NCBI RefSeq assembly: GCF_905147045.1 | Contig: NC_065916.1 | Span: forward strand, 5,868,468-5,932,467 | Reading direction: 5' to 3' | DNA length: 64,000 nt | Source: Nymphalis io | Lineage: Eukaryota; Arthropoda; Insecta; Lepidoptera; Nymphalidae | In this document: one piece after another, positions 1 to 12,146 of the stretch | How the letters are laid out: every line of letters begins with the position of its first letter | Position numbering within the stretch: position 1 is the stretch's first letter | Notes under the pieces: model-generated | The model's input: the letters and a program-made list of their open reading frames with translations, nothing else | What the model was told of the DNA's origin: nothing | The model's database searches: none | Made by a program: the position numbers and the translations under genes

Positions 1-180
1 CTGGAAAGAGATCAGACACAGGGCCACCGGCTTTGCGTGCTTTACACTCCGTACACACTTCCAACTTCCAATCTTCGGGCTGCTACTGAGAATCTTTCGA
101 CAGAAAAACTCAATAACTTTTTATCGGCACGACCTGGGGTTAGAATCCAGGATTTCAGAACCTTAAACCTAACCTGCGAC
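1..180 (-). repeat. Repeat family D, 3'-type fragment
   Basis: The segment shares the block tacacacttccaacttcca, then gggctgctactgag, 'gacagaaaaactcaataact' and a 'gaatccaggat' end with copies at 45895-46195 (same strand) and, reversed, at 9078-9325 and 52722-52965. It sits in an intron of the coiled-coil gene. No coding potential is seen; a degenerate LINE 3' end or SINE is likely. Confidence 0.55.
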
Positions 181-316
181 CGAAAGCTTAACAAACGCTT
201 AACAAATAAATAAAATAAAATAATCGCAGTTATAATATTAGTTAGGAGGTCATAATTATAGCTTATTTAAAAGAAGTCTTCTACTAAGAATTAAATTTAT
301 ATTTCTGAAATTCAAG

Positions 317-3300
317 GCTTTAGAAGCAGCGGAAGAGAATACAGCAAAATGGCGACTGGCTCACGAATCAGCTCGGTCACAAGCTGCGGCGAGGGCGGAA
401 AGGATGCTGGCAGACTGCGAGTGGAAGATGAGAGAGTTGGAGAAGAGAGCAAGAGATGCAGAGAAGGAGAAAAAAGAGGTACGAATTCTGTGTATAAGAT
501 TAGTTTATAAATCATAACCACGTGGCAAGAAAGCCAAAAGCATTTCCACATTTTAAAGTGGAATATTTATGTCAAATTCGATAATCTACGACGAGAAAAA
601 AATGAACCGCTCTTGGTACACGAATTCTTGTGTAGAAGCAAATATATAAATTTGTATAAATATATTTTTTCAATTATTTTCCTATTTAATTTTAATCCTC
701 AATTTGCTGCCAAATAAACAATTTGAAATATAATCGAAACTGTGACTCGACCGGACAATGTTAATAGTATTCTCATTATCACGTGGTTTGATTAACTTTG
801 AATATTTTTATGTTGATTAAGATCATCTATATAAGATAACATTTTAAATTCGACTAATTTACAGTTATCAGAATCACTAGAGCAACTCAAATCGGCACCA
901 CCGACGCCTTCCCATATCGCTGAACTCCAGCAGTTGAGGGGACTGGCTTCAGAACAACAGAGATCAGTACAATCCCTGGCACTGCAGCTGCAGAAGATAG
1001 AAACAAGAGAAGAAACATTAAAGTTAGAAGTGCACAGGTTAAAAGATTTGTTGGAAAAGGAAGGGCAGATTAGGAGGGATAAAGAAGAACAGCATTTGCA
1101 GGTAGGTGTGAGGGTTTAGAGCGAGATAAAACTAAAAAATATTACATAGACATGTCATGTGAACATGACATGTGAAAGTTTTATCTGATTTGTCTTCAGG
1201 CAATGAATCGCCTCGAACAGCAACACTCCGATAAAATATCAGCGCTGAAAGCGGAACACGCTGAAGCCGTCGCCAACGCAGCCAGCGCTCGTGCAGCGCT
1301 CGAGCGAGCGCACGCCGAGCGCACGCGCACCGCGCTCGCGCAGCTCCGCGCGGAGGCGGAGAGGGACGCCAAGAACGCGGACAGGAAGCTCCGGGAACTC
1401 ACTGCTAGGGTAAGCCGTCACGTCAGTTAAGTGTAAGCCTGGGTCTTTATCTTCTTCTTTGTCCCTCACTAATGAGGATCGTGACCATATTACAATTTCT
1501 CTGCATTTGCTTCTGTCCTGCGCTAAATTAAAAAAAATCGTTGTAGAGTTTCTCCTGTTACTCCTACTGGGGCGCTTCCCCTGTATTCTGACGATCCACT
1601 GCTTCTCGAGATCATGCATATTTTTTATAGTATAGGTAGGCGGACGAGCATATGGGTCACATGATAGTAAGTGGTCTCCACCATAGACATTGACCATTAC
1701 ATTCATATGAGCCACCTGATGGTAAGTGGTCACCAACGCCCATAGACATCGACCATCGTACATCACCAATGCACCACCAACCTTGGGAACTATGATGTTA
1801 TGTACCTTGTGCCTGTAATTACACTGGCTCACTGACCCGTCAAACCGAAACACAACAACACCAAGTACTGCTGTTTTGCGGTAGAATATCTGATGAGTGG
1901 GTGATACCTACCCAGACGAGCTTGCACAAAGCCCTACTAACTGTGATCGCATTATATATCCAAAGAAGTTTAGTCAACGGAGTCTTTATATTAATAATAA
2001 TAATAAAGTATCAACAGTACATATAAATGGTTTAATTTCAGTTTGAAAATCTCAAAGAAGTATTATCCTCGAAAGAGTCACAATTCGAGAGCGCTATCGC
2101 TGAGGCGAATAGCAAGGCTGACTGGGACATTCTGCAGCTCAGACATTTACTGGACAAGGCTGATATCAACTACGCGAACAACATCGAGGCTATGAATGAG
2201 AGATTTGAAAGAGAAAAAGGTGAGTCGACACAACAAACGCTGGCTTTAGGTGGTTTTGAAAAAAACATAAAAATGGTGATTTATAATTTATTTAATAAGC
2301 ACACTAATAACGTACATATATATAAACAATTTCTGTTATATATAACAATTCGGTGAAGGAAAACATCGTGAGGAAACCTGCATGTGTCTTCTTCTTTGTT
2401 CAAACCCCTCTTCCCAGTTCAGCTGGGGTCGGGTCTCCTTGTACATCTGCGCCAGAGAGCTCTGTTCTGGGTTGTCTATGTACTCAGATTCTCTTTCTGG
2501 GCCTCTTTTTGTATGTTTGACCACCAGGTTGCGGGCGGTCGCCCTCTTCCCCGCGGTCGGTCCGGGATATTTAAGGCTTTCTTGATAGGATGATCATCGT
2601 TACGTCTCAGGATATGGCCGTACCAGCGCAGTCGACATTCCTTCAATTTTTCCACAATTGGTGTTACCTTGAACGATTCCCTGACATACTCATTCCTTAC
2701 TTTGTCCAGCCAGGTGATTCCTCCCGCCCATCTAAGCATTTTCATCTCACTTGTATGCAGTTGTTGTTCATGTGTCTTTTTGATGGTCCAACACTCTGCC
2801 CCATAGATCATGGATGGGCGTACTACCGTTTTGTACACTTTTCCCTTTACACGATTGGGCATTCTATGGTCACAGAGAACACCCGAAAGCGATTTCCATT
2901 TTATCCAGGCGGTTTTAACGCGGTGGTCCACGTCCTTATCGATATTTGCATCAGTAGTGAGCACAGTTCCAAGATATTTGAAGTTATCTACTTTGGGTAG
3001 TGCGTGGTTGTCTATGTAAATATTACGTCCCGTCTCTTCTGTCCCTCCATAGTCACACTCAAAATATTCGGTCTTACTTCGACTAATGCGTAGTTCATGG
3101 TTTTCTATTTGTGTCACCCACCGGTTAAGTGATTCCTGTAGGTTTTGTGCATTTTTCGCCACTAGGACTATATCATCTGCGTAAAGAATACACTCTGGTG
3201 CTGGTTTTTTTATGCCTCGCGTGATGTAGTCCATGCACAGGTTGAATAGCAATGGGCTCAAGGCAGATCCCTGATGTACTCCTACATTTACCTGGAAGGG

Positions 3301-6300
3301 CTCGCCAAGACCCGCTGGACTTTTGGCGCGCGTTTTGGTGTTTATGTATATATCTTGTATTAGTACCACATAATATTCCGGGATGTTTTGAGCTCTCGCT
3401 CTCTGCATGTGTCTAATTTCTCTGAAATTCTGCATGCACATGTGTATTCTACCAACCCGCATTTGAGCAGCGTGGTAGAATAAGCTGCCAACCTTCTCCT
3501 CAAAAAATAGGAGAGGAGGCCTTTAGCCCAGCAGTGGGACATTCACAAAAAAAAACAATTCTGATTAAAATATATTTATTCTAGTTTTTAATCTACGAAT
3601 TTAATAACAATAACTGTTTTAATATATTGTTTTTAATTCCACAGAGCTATTAATAAAAGAATGGTCGGAGAAGCTGCAGCAAGTCGAGCAGCAGTCGTCC
3701 ATCGCGGTAGATGACGCGAGGAAACTTCTAGAAACGACTAGACTGACCCTCATCGCGGAGAAGAATGATCAGATCAACAAACTGAAGGAGAAACATCGAC
3801 AGGAGATGGGTATGGGACTTAAACTCAGTGTTGCCAAGCTCTGCCCCCCTATCCCCCTAACTAATAAATTGAAATAAATAGATAATACTTTATAATATTA
3901 CGTTTAAAAAAAGCAAAGCAAGTATTACAATTAAACTTTAAATTGAATTGAAAATTTAATCCCAAAGTATTCTATTAATACACCAAATTTCACCACAATT
4001 ATAATCACATATATACAATAACACACGTTAATCCTTACCGATGATCGTGGGTTCAAACCCGGGCAAGCACCATTGAATTTTCATGTGCTTAATTTGTTTT
4101 TATAATTCATCTCGTGCTTGACGCTGAAAAAAAACATCGTTAGGAAACTTGCGTGTGTCTAATTTCACTAAAATTCTGCCACATATGTATTCCACCAACC
4201 GTCATTGAAGGAACGTGGTGGGATAAGCTCCAAAATATCTCCTCAAATTAAGGAGAGGAGGCTTTAGCCCAGCAGTGGGACATTTATACGATGTTACTAA
4301 CACAAATAATCCTTATAGATGATCAATGGGAGCTTTTTATGACCGACAAAGAGAATTGCCTTCAACGAATGAAATTGGAATGCAGACAAGAGGGAGAAGA
4401 GGATCGGGCTAAGAGGGAGAGAGATCTTATGGAGGAAATAGAGGGTGAGGTTGAAAATATATTTTTTAATTTAATATTCTTAAATTTGTTTTCTAGAGAT
4501 CGTATTAGGTGTTCAATTTTTTTTTTTTTTTTTATTCATATTATAACATCAATAATAGATACTTTTTAAAAGATACAAAATATACAAGGTAAAGTAAATA
4601 ATGCAATAAAAACGTAACTAAGCTTATTGTAGTAAGTAATAATGCTAAGTAGCCCAATTTCGATTCATATTACCCTCCGTACTAGAATTGTATTACGGTA
4701 GAATTAACACACATATACACACATACATACATAACACACATACACACACTCACACCACAGGTAGTGATAAAGGGGATAAAAGCTATCCAAATCTTTCATT
4801 TTTATAATAATATCCTGTGACATTATTCACACACGGCCATCTGATCCCAAACTAAGCAGAGCTCGTACTATGGAAACCAGACAACTGATATACTACATAT
4901 ACTACTTTTCTTTTGTAAATACATACTTATATAGATATTTACACCCAGACTCGGGACAAACAGACATGTTCGTGCACACAAATGTCTGTCCTTTGTGGGA
5001 ATTGTACCACGGCAACCGGCCCGTCAAATATAACCAACTTTTGTTTTTAACTATGTCCACACTGATTTATAAGTCTTACTGAATAAGTAAGACTGGACAC
5101 AGAACAATAAACGCATATTCACTTTGGCTTCATTGCATTACGATTCACGACATTAGTACACTGAAAACTGTTCAGTGATTCAATCATTAAATTTTTCAGC
5201 TTAAATGAAATATACTTTTTTTTTTTATATTATGTCCATCGCAAAAAAATATTTCAAATAAGATTTACACTAAATGCGTTAACCGTTTTTTATAAAAAAA
5301 ATTATAATGAGAAACATTGTTATCAATACAGACCTGAAAGCACAAATACATTCAAAAGTAGCAGACTTTGATGATTTAACATCAAAAGCCGCGGCTTGCG
5401 GACGAACATTGGCAGTCACTGAACAAGAATTGAGGTAAGTGAAATTAAAAAAAAAAAAAACTTTTTTTCATACATTTGATAACAATGCACGTGTTGGATA
5501 TTTGTATTTTTATATTCCTGCCATGAAAATTTAATTTAAAATATATATGTATATATTTTAAATTTTAAAGACATAACTTTTTTTTAAATTATTTTTATGG
5601 CTTTATCGTTTTTACCTAACACTTCCAAATAGTTTGGTAGCTAAATATCCGTTTTTTATATAGTGTGGATTTACACAACTAATATTTTAAAATAAATAAT
5701 GTCTTTTGGACGTATTTGGCTACCAAAATAGCATGTCAAAATTCCTCATCCATTGTAAATAAATATATTAATTACATCACATTCTTATAAATACGAATGC
5801 TGTCTATTTTTAAATATAAAAGAAAAAAAAGATAGCATTCTATTTTATATATCGAACGCAATTCCATCATTCATTCACTCTTTCAATCTCACTCAACACC
5901 ATTCACATTGTACTATTTTCACATTTTCATTCTTTTTAAACGGTCCAAAAGGCAGTGTTTGCATTTCAAACTACAGTGTTTATTTTTTTTTAAGTAAAAA
6001 GAAATATTAATTATAATTTTTATTAACTTTTTCGTTTGAATCTAAAATATAACTCATATGAAATGGACGCGTAAAATTTGGCTGGTCAGAAATAAGTCGC
6101 ACGCAGTTTAGTGGTGGCAGAGCTTTGTGCAAGCTCGTCTAGGTAGGTACCACCCACTCACCAGATATTCTCCCGCAAAACAGCAGTACTTGGTACTGTT
6201 GTGTTCCGGTTTGAATGGTGAGTGAGCCAGTGTAATTACAGGCACAAGCGACATAACATTTTAGTTCACAAGGTTGGTGGCGCTTTAGTAATGTAAGCGA

Positions 6301-9300
6301 TGGTTAATATTTCTTACAATGCCAATGTCTTTGGGCGTTGGTGACCCCTTACCATCAGGTGGCCCATATGCTCGTCCGCCGTCCTATTCTATAAAAATAA
6401 AAAGTTGTAGTTCTTAGGAATTAATACACCGACCTGCTACTCAAAGTAGCGATGCGTAAACGTACATTACGCGATTATAATTACGATGGAATGAATAGGT
6501 AAGGAGACTTTTAACTCATATGGGTTCAATGTCCACTGAAATGTATATAAGGGTCCCATAAATTGCCAGTATTGCACTATTGTAGCTAGAAAGTATGACA
6601 TTGATAGTTAGCGTATATTAGTTAGGATTTATAAATTAATGTTTAAAAATGGCGCCTTTTAAATGATGTCTTACTTTTTTCTCTACCGTTTTACTCTACT
6701 GAGAATTAGCTTCAAACACCCTCTAACTCCTTAGCGCTATTAAAATTTCAAACATTTTGAGGGACTCTTTTTATACACAAAAGTACATATCCTTACCCTT
6801 ACACTTCATAAATAGAGACATATTCGATTGACATTATTTTTTTTACAGTATTTTTTGTCTAATATAGTCTGATTTCAGGCTGGCCAAATTAGGTTGCGTT
6901 TTTTGTAAATTAATAAATAATATATATTAGTTTAGCGCCAACTTGATTGTACAGATAAAAAAAACATTTGTAATATTCTATTCAGCCTACGGAATATTCT
7001 CATATCAAATTATGTCAAGTTATAAATTCGAATTTGTCGCATAATTAGTACATGACGTAATTGCACAGATTATTAAGCACTTATATTTTATCCGATATAC
7101 AATAAAATAGCTTATGAATATCAATTGGGGTTAATTGATTTAATCGCATTTAGTAAAAGGCACTTATTATTGTTATATTGAAATTTCTGAAGCACAAAGC
7201 ACTATTTCTTATGCTCTTCATAATCAAATTCGAGTTAATATAGAAACGTGGACGTAACGGCCTCCATACTTAGCAAGCACGGAACTTCGATGTTTTGATA
7301 TTGCTATGAGATTTGTTGCAAAAATTTAAATAGGATAAATATTGTATACTTATACTTACATTTTTTTTCCTGGACTCATTTTACTGAAATAATCAGTTTT
7401 TGCTTGTCCATTGATGAACTAGAAAAAAAAAATCTAAAGCTTCATGATAATAATAATGACACAAAGAGAGACTTGACAAAATGGCGTCGTTCGTTTTCTT
7501 TTGACCGTCAATTCCAATAAGTCGAAAATAAAATCATCACAAATAAGTAATGTTAAAATGAGAGAAAATGTAGAAACTTTAACGTATTAATAATAAAATT
7601 AAATATAGCAGTTTTTCGCGGTTGTTTGACAGTTGCGGTTGGGTCAGCGCGTTAGTGGCGCCATGCGCATGCGTGCTCATCGGCTCACTCCGTCTCGCTC
7701 TAGCGATCTTCCTTCTCTCTATAGCTATCTTATTCTATATGAGATATAGAAGAAAACATTAATGACATAATCATAGTTTAATACAATTTATTTTATATAT
7801 AGATGTTATGTAAAAATACTAAAAATAATACAAAAAAAATGTTGTTCTGTTTTTTTTTTTGAAATGTAACTGCCATTTTGGACTGATCAAAAATAAATAA
7901 ATACCTTTATATAGCCATAATTTATGTATTTAAGAAAAATCGTCTAGTCTATCACCTTGTATATAAAAAACAGCAATAAAAAAAACATAAAAAAAATGAA
8001 AAAGGTTTTATTACATTTTTTTAATAATAATCTATCTAATATTTATATAAGTACAAAGAATTATTCAAAAATATGTATGTCACATTCATGTATCATAGAA
8101 GCTTTTGTATTCATTTATATTATTATGTATAAATAAGGCTTGTATATTGTAATACTACACAAAACTGTTCAATTAACGCTTCGTGTTCAAAATTAAATTT
8201 TTATTTCTTTTCTATAATAAACTATTTTATTTACAATTATAGTTGTAATAAGATTCAAACCGAGCAAACGCTTCCTACTATTACTTAGATAATTTTTTCT
8301 CGAGCTCTGCGTAGAAGAAAAACGTCGTAAGAAAACCTGCAAAGCCTGGACAAAATTCTGCACCATATATTTGTATTATTATTAGTCTGTGATCTTTGTA
8401 TATACGCTTAAATTAACGTATTAATTGTCACTGAGTTAAGTGACATATTGCTCACACGTAGCCTTTCAATACGAGTATGTTATATGAAAGATATCTAGAT
8501 GAGATCATAGACAATTATACTAATAATAATAATATCCTGGAACATTATCCACACACGGCCATCTGATCCCAAATTAAGCTTGTACGAAGCTTGTGCTATG
8601 GAAACCAGACAACTGATATACTACATATACTACTTTTCTTTTGTAAATACATATTATATAGATAATTACACTCAGACCCACAACCTTCGGCGGGAAAGGC
8701 AAGTATCCATCAACCACGCCAACCGTCCCGTCATATATTTAGTATCATAATTTTTAGTAGTTTTTTTATAGTTTTTACATATTCCTAACAATATTTTTAG
8801 GAATGTGTCAAATAATTAAAAAGTACTAAATTGTCTATGGTTTCTGACTTAAAGTTGTTTTAATATCTCAGTATTGCCCACTAGAAGGCTACGTCTGACA
8901 TCTATGTCAGATAATAAACAGTGTACAGTTAAATAAACAAAGACAAAAGACTAACAGCAACAATAACACATCCACAACCGCGCAGTGCAGCGCGAGGCAA
9001 TAAATATAAAATATAAAACACTGACTAGCTCCCTCGGTCGGTTCTATAAAAGTTATTGGGTTTTCCGTTTAAAATTCTCATTAGAAGCCCGGAATTTGGA
9101 AGTGTGTACACTCCCGTGCCTCGGAAAACACGAAAAGCCTTTGATCCCGCGCTTGAACTCAATCCAGTCGAGTCGGATTGGTCCATGTGAGTTTGAGAAT
9201 AGAGAGTGCAGGTGTTTGCGCATACACTTGTGCACTATAATACATCCTGCGCAATTGGCTAATCTCCCTTGGGATTGGCCGCCATGACCGAAATCGGTCC

Positions 9301-12146
9301 GGAAGACCTCATCATAAAACACTGAAACAAATACACAACAATCAAAGTAACTCCTTACTTACCCTGTATTTACCCTAATTAACAAAATAGAGAAGCGCTA
9401 GAGCGAGAGAAGGAGCTACGAGAAAAGAGGATAGAAGACGCGTCAAATCTGAAGCAGTGTCAGAAAGCGTCGCAGGAGCAAATCGAGCATTTAACAAGAA
9501 AGTGTGCGTGTTTAAGGAAACTGTAAGTATTTATTTTCGTTTAATCGATTTCTCTTTTCTAAATAGTTTTAAAATGGCATTCCCTAATAAATCTAGACGA
9601 ACATTTTGAATATAGTAATTGACAATCTAACATCCAACAGGATTTTTAGCAAAGTTTTACATTTTTGTATGTTTTTTTTTTTATATTTGAAAGATTAATA
9701 TTAAATATTGGACCAGTTTTTAATGTCAATTAAAAAATATATATTCTACTTCTACTACAATCTAGAGGCGTAAAAAATTCTAATTATATATTTGTCATTA
9801 CATATGGATAATATCGTGTGACAGTTTCGATGACATGCGCGCTCGTCTCGCGGCTCGCGAGCGCGCCGCGGAGCAGGAAGCTCGCTCGCGAGAAAAGGAG
9901 CTCCACCACCTGCGGGCTGAGGTCGCCAGGCTCACCAAGCTACTCGTGGAACAGAGGTTAGTTTTCTTTTATTTAATCATTCACACTTGCATCGATTATT
10001 TTTTTACTGTTACCGTAACCGTAACAGCCTGTGAATGTCCCACTGCTGGGCTAAAGGCCTCCTCTCCTTTTTTGAGGAGAAGGTTTGAAGCTTATTCTAC
10101 CACACTGCTTTAATGCGGGTTGGTGGAATACACATGTGGCAGAATTTTAGTGAAATTAGACACATGCAGGTTTCCTCCCCATGTTTTCCTTCATCGTAAA
10201 GCACGAGATGAATTATAATCACAAAAAAAGCACATGAATATTCAGTGGTTTTTGCCCGGATTTGAACCCACGATCATCGGTTAAGATTCACGCGTTCTTA
10301 CCACTGAACCATCTCGGCCAGAAGTTTTACTGTTAAGGTATATACTATTAAGGCATATATTGAACTAATTATACCCTGGTTGGTAGGTTTTATGCCTTCA
10401 TTTATTTTAGCGCCAAACATTGATAAATTTGTTTCAATTAGAAGGGTGTGTAAGGGCGTGGACCCATGTCGGCGGCACGGCGTCATGCCGCAGCACGGTG
10501 CCGTGTACGGTGCACCGTGCAATGTTTTGCTTTTGATTAGTTCGCATGTTTTTAATTTCACTATTGGACTGGTCTTGTTCTTCCACTAAAACTAAATTTG
10601 TAAACTAAGTGATGCTTCCCGGATTTGAACCTCGGTAAATATCCACGTGCTGTTTACATTTACCATTTTTTTGTTGCTAATATTGTCAGTAAGTTTGTCT
10701 TAAAAATTGCTTGATCGATTCAAATAAAAATGCGTATCTAAATATAAATACAAGTTTACGGCTATAACTTAGTATTTTTTTTTAATATATGTTATATAAG
10801 AGGATGTGCTTCCACTAGTGAAATAAAAAAAAATCGAAATTAAAATTGTTGGCCATTTTTATTAACAAGTACGAACTAAGCAACAGCAAAGCATAGCGGT
10901 GCACCGTACACGCGCAGTGTGTCCGGTGCCGCACCGTCGACATGGGGAAACGCCGTTAGTGTAATTAATGGCACGAACGTAATCTCCGATCCCGCTTAAA
11001 AGGTTAATCTGTAAGAACTCAATTCGTATCTCACTCGCGAAATGTCAAACCAACTGACGGTAATACGCTACTTTGATACATGTGGCGTTCAAATGTTATA
11101 ACAATTATAGTCAATGACGCATATAACTTTCTGACATTTTACGATTCTATTCTCCGGTGAGTCAATTTGCACCGCTACATTTATATGAACTAAAATGTTA
11201 TTGTTGGCGTATGAAATATTAAGTTTAAAACTCTTGACTTCCCTACAGCACCGCCCAACTTGTTTCAGTTGTCCAAAACTAGGAGCTCGTACGCGCGCGG
11301 ACGGTTGTGAAAACTCGATTCAAAACGAGGAGTCTTTTTTATCCAAGAACGGGCCTCTAGCGTGTGAGACGCAACCGAACGCGCCAAGAAGAAAAGGTGA
11401 GTCAAGAGACCTGATCAATGATTGATAAATGCGTGAACGAATGACTAAACAACTGACTGAAAGACTGACGTTTCCCCCCAAATATTTTACTCTGCACTAA
11501 ACTCCTTTAGTATGTATAAGACTATTTGAAGAAATTGCCTTGAACCATCCGTACGATATTTAGGAGCTTATATTTACTTGTATATATTCGGTCTAGTATA
11601 ATCTTAATATGTGTTTTATTGATAGTAGTACTAGCTTTAAATCACGTCATCAGAAATACCTCAAGCTAGCAAAATTATTTTTAAACTGTTTAAATGAAGG
11701 CTATCAGAAAATTTCTGCTCAGCTGAAGATAACCACCGCCCAAGGACACCGGGTACACCGGATGGCTTGGAGGCGTTGTTGGTCTTTAAGAAATGAGTCT
11801 CTTTTCTTGAAGTGTGATTCCTCAAAGAGGTTTCTCTGGGAAGGTGCGAGGCAGAAAATTAAAAATCGCGCTGTTCTGGACTTCAGACTTCGACATGGTG
11901 TAAATGGAATTCAAAAGTTGTCGTACTATTTAAACTATTATTCCATAAATTTCAGGAGGAACTCTCCGTACACCGGAACTTGCTAGGAAACGTCCAACAT
12001 TGCCAGAACTACAACCTCTCCCGCCTGAAGCGCGCCGTAACTACGCGGACATACAAAATGGCCGACGACGCGCCAAAAGCGTCGACCTCCCCGCTGTACA
12101 AGTTCCTGTTCGAATAAAACAACTAGAAGAAAAAACTAAAGAATAA
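317..12146 (+). CDS. Coiled-coil protein, last 11 exons (5'-partial), centrosome/cilium-type
   Basis: Eleven exons join in one open frame: 317-478, 865-1101, 1200-1409, 2042-2219, 3645-3809, 4319-4444, 5332-5434, 9391-9522, 9825-9956, 11269-11396, 11956-12146 (stop TAA 12144-12146). Each has an AG acceptor and a GT donor, and the phases run 0,0,0,1,1,1,2,2,2,1 without conflict. The 587 visible residues are mostly heptad-rich and charged (Glu, Lys, Arg, Gln, Leu), for example LRHLLDKADINYANNIEAMN in exon 4 and ARLAARERAAEQEARSREKE in exon 9, which is typical of long coiled coils. The last two exons are not coiled: a Cys/Asn/Ser-containing linker, then a Pro/Arg-rich tail with PTLPELQPLPPEARRNY, ending KQLEEKTKE. 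No enzyme motif or membrane segment is visible. Centrosomal or ciliary coiled-coil proteins (CEP112- or CEP131-like) are possible by style only; I cannot name the family. The start and N-terminus lie left of the window. Introns are packed with repeats. Exon structure is nearly certain; identity is not. Confidence 0.88.
1611..1945 (-). repeat. Short interspersed repeat family B, full-length copy
   Basis: Family B is a repeat of about 290 bp. Read in sense it starts 'ggtggtagggctttgtgca', passes 'taccacccactcatcagata' and 'gtgagtgagccagtgtaatt', and ends 'gtgaccacttaccatcaggt' ... 'cgtccgccttcctattctat' plus poly-A. No tRNA A/B boxes are evident, so it may be the tail of a non-LTR element or a SINE of other origin. 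This copy is reversed, lies in the intron between exons 3 and 4, and has its terminal segment duplicated ('ggtaagtggtcaccaacgcc' after an earlier 'agtaagtggtctccacc'). Confidence 0.8.
2351..3546 (+). repeat. SINE family A copy split by an RTE insertion
   Basis: Family A is a tRNA-derived SINE of about 310 bp. The head is 'gccgagatggcccagtggta' ... 'gggttcaaacccgggcaagc' (A-box/B-box-like), the body is 'tcatctcgtgcttgacggtg' ... 'gaggaaacctgcatgtgtct' ... 'cacatgtgtattccaccaac', and the tail is 'gcccagcagtgggacattca' plus 'caggctgttactg'. It resembles Metulj-type lepidopteran SINEs (from memory). This copy lacks the tRNA head; its left arm is 2351-2389 and its right arm 3403-3546, with an RTE fragment between. 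Confidence 0.85.
2390..3402 (-). mobile_element. 5'-truncated RTE-clade non-LTR retrotransposon with RT fragment
   Basis: On the minus strand an open frame (3462-2476, its first residues being SINE sequence) encodes the C-terminal half of a reverse transcriptase. It carries the QGSALSPLLFNLCMDYIT block, the catalytic YADDIVL motif, the thumb, and the C-terminal LRWYGHILRR and GRGRPPATWW blocks typical of RTE elements. Flanking 12-base direct repeats at 2378-2389 and 3403-3414 mark the insertion into SINE A. The 3' end has a short GAA-type tail next to the left repeat. There is no endonuclease domain, so this copy is 5'-truncated and could not move itself. Confidence 0.88.
4020..4288 (+). repeat. 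SINE family A copy, nearly complete, ends 30 bases before exon 6
   Basis: It contains the B-box 'gggttcaaacccgggcaagc' at about 4048 and ends in 'agcccagcagtgggacattt'; part of the 5' tRNA head is missing. It lies in the coiled-coil gene, its 3' end about 30 bases upstream of the exon starting at 4319. Confidence 0.85.
4801..5032 (-). repeat. SINE family C copy
   Basis: Family C is a tRNA-headed SINE. Read in sense the head is 'gccggttggcgtggttggta' ... 'gttgtgggttcgattcccac', the body 'ggacagacatttgtgtgcat' ... 'tcagttgtctggtttccata', and the tail 'gggatcagatggccgtgtgt' ... 'cccaggatattattatt'. This reversed copy has lost most of the tRNA head. Confidence 0.8.
6110..6408 (+). repeat. Repeat family B copy
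   Basis: Near full length, from 'agagctttgtgcaagctcgt' to 'gctcgtccgccgtcctattc' followed by A-rich sequence. It has about the same divergence from the other copies as the 46.5-kb copy, with several substitutions. Confidence 0.85.
8520..8737 (-). repeat. SINE family C copy
   Basis: It begins with the (TAA)n tail and reads through 'ggaaaccagacaactgatat' to 'accacgccaaccgtcccgtc'. The part carrying the B-box is deleted between 'ctcagacc' and 'cacaaccttcgg'. Confidence 0.82.
9078..9325 (+). repeat. Repeat family D copy
   Basis: It shares 'ttggaagtgtgtacactccc' and the following 200 bases with 52722-52965. It extends further 3', through 'cttgggattggccgccatga', to 'ggaagacctcatcataaaac'. Only 65 bases separate it from exon 8. 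Confidence 0.7.
10012..10319 (-). repeat. SINE family A, full-length copy
   Basis: Reversed copy from the 'gtaacagcctgtgaatgtcc' tail to the tRNA-like head ending 'gaaccatctcggcc'. The B-box complement 'tttgaacccacgatcatcgg' is intact. It begins about 55 bases after the exon 9 donor. Confidence 0.88.
10454..10954. mobile_element. MITE-like element with long terminal inverted repeats
   Basis: About 75 bases at the left end (gggcgtggacccatgtcggc ... gtgtacggtgcaccg) recur inverted at the right end (ggtgcaccgtacacgcgcag ... gacatggggaaacgcc). The interior is AT-rich without an ORF. Flanks are similar (gtgtgtaa at left, tagtgtaa at right) but give no exact target duplication. The superfamily is not determined. 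Confidence 0.65.

Larger units (their letters stand above)
5435..9390 (+). other. Large intron of the coiled-coil gene
   Basis: The intron between exons 7 and 8 is about 4 kb of AT-rich sequence. It holds repeat B (6110-6408), SINE C (8520-8737) and repeat D (9078-9325). A GC-richer island at about 7610-7735, with the motif atgcgcatgcgt, stands out. I see no further exon supported by splice phase in the remainder. Confidence 0.8.

Noticed and set aside
1239..1853. 204-codon minus-strand ORF
   Set aside because: A composite of antisense exon 3 and antisense repeat B; no domain.
11249..11268. Acceptor at 11248 (ccctacag) for exon 10 of the coiled-coil gene
   Set aside because: It gives a stop after eleven codons in the required phase; the acceptor tgtttcag at 11268 keeps the frame open to the next donor.
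11609..11986. 125-codon ORF in the last intron of the coiled-coil gene
   Set aside because: No domain, AT-rich composition, and it runs out of frame into the real last exon; a chance ORF.
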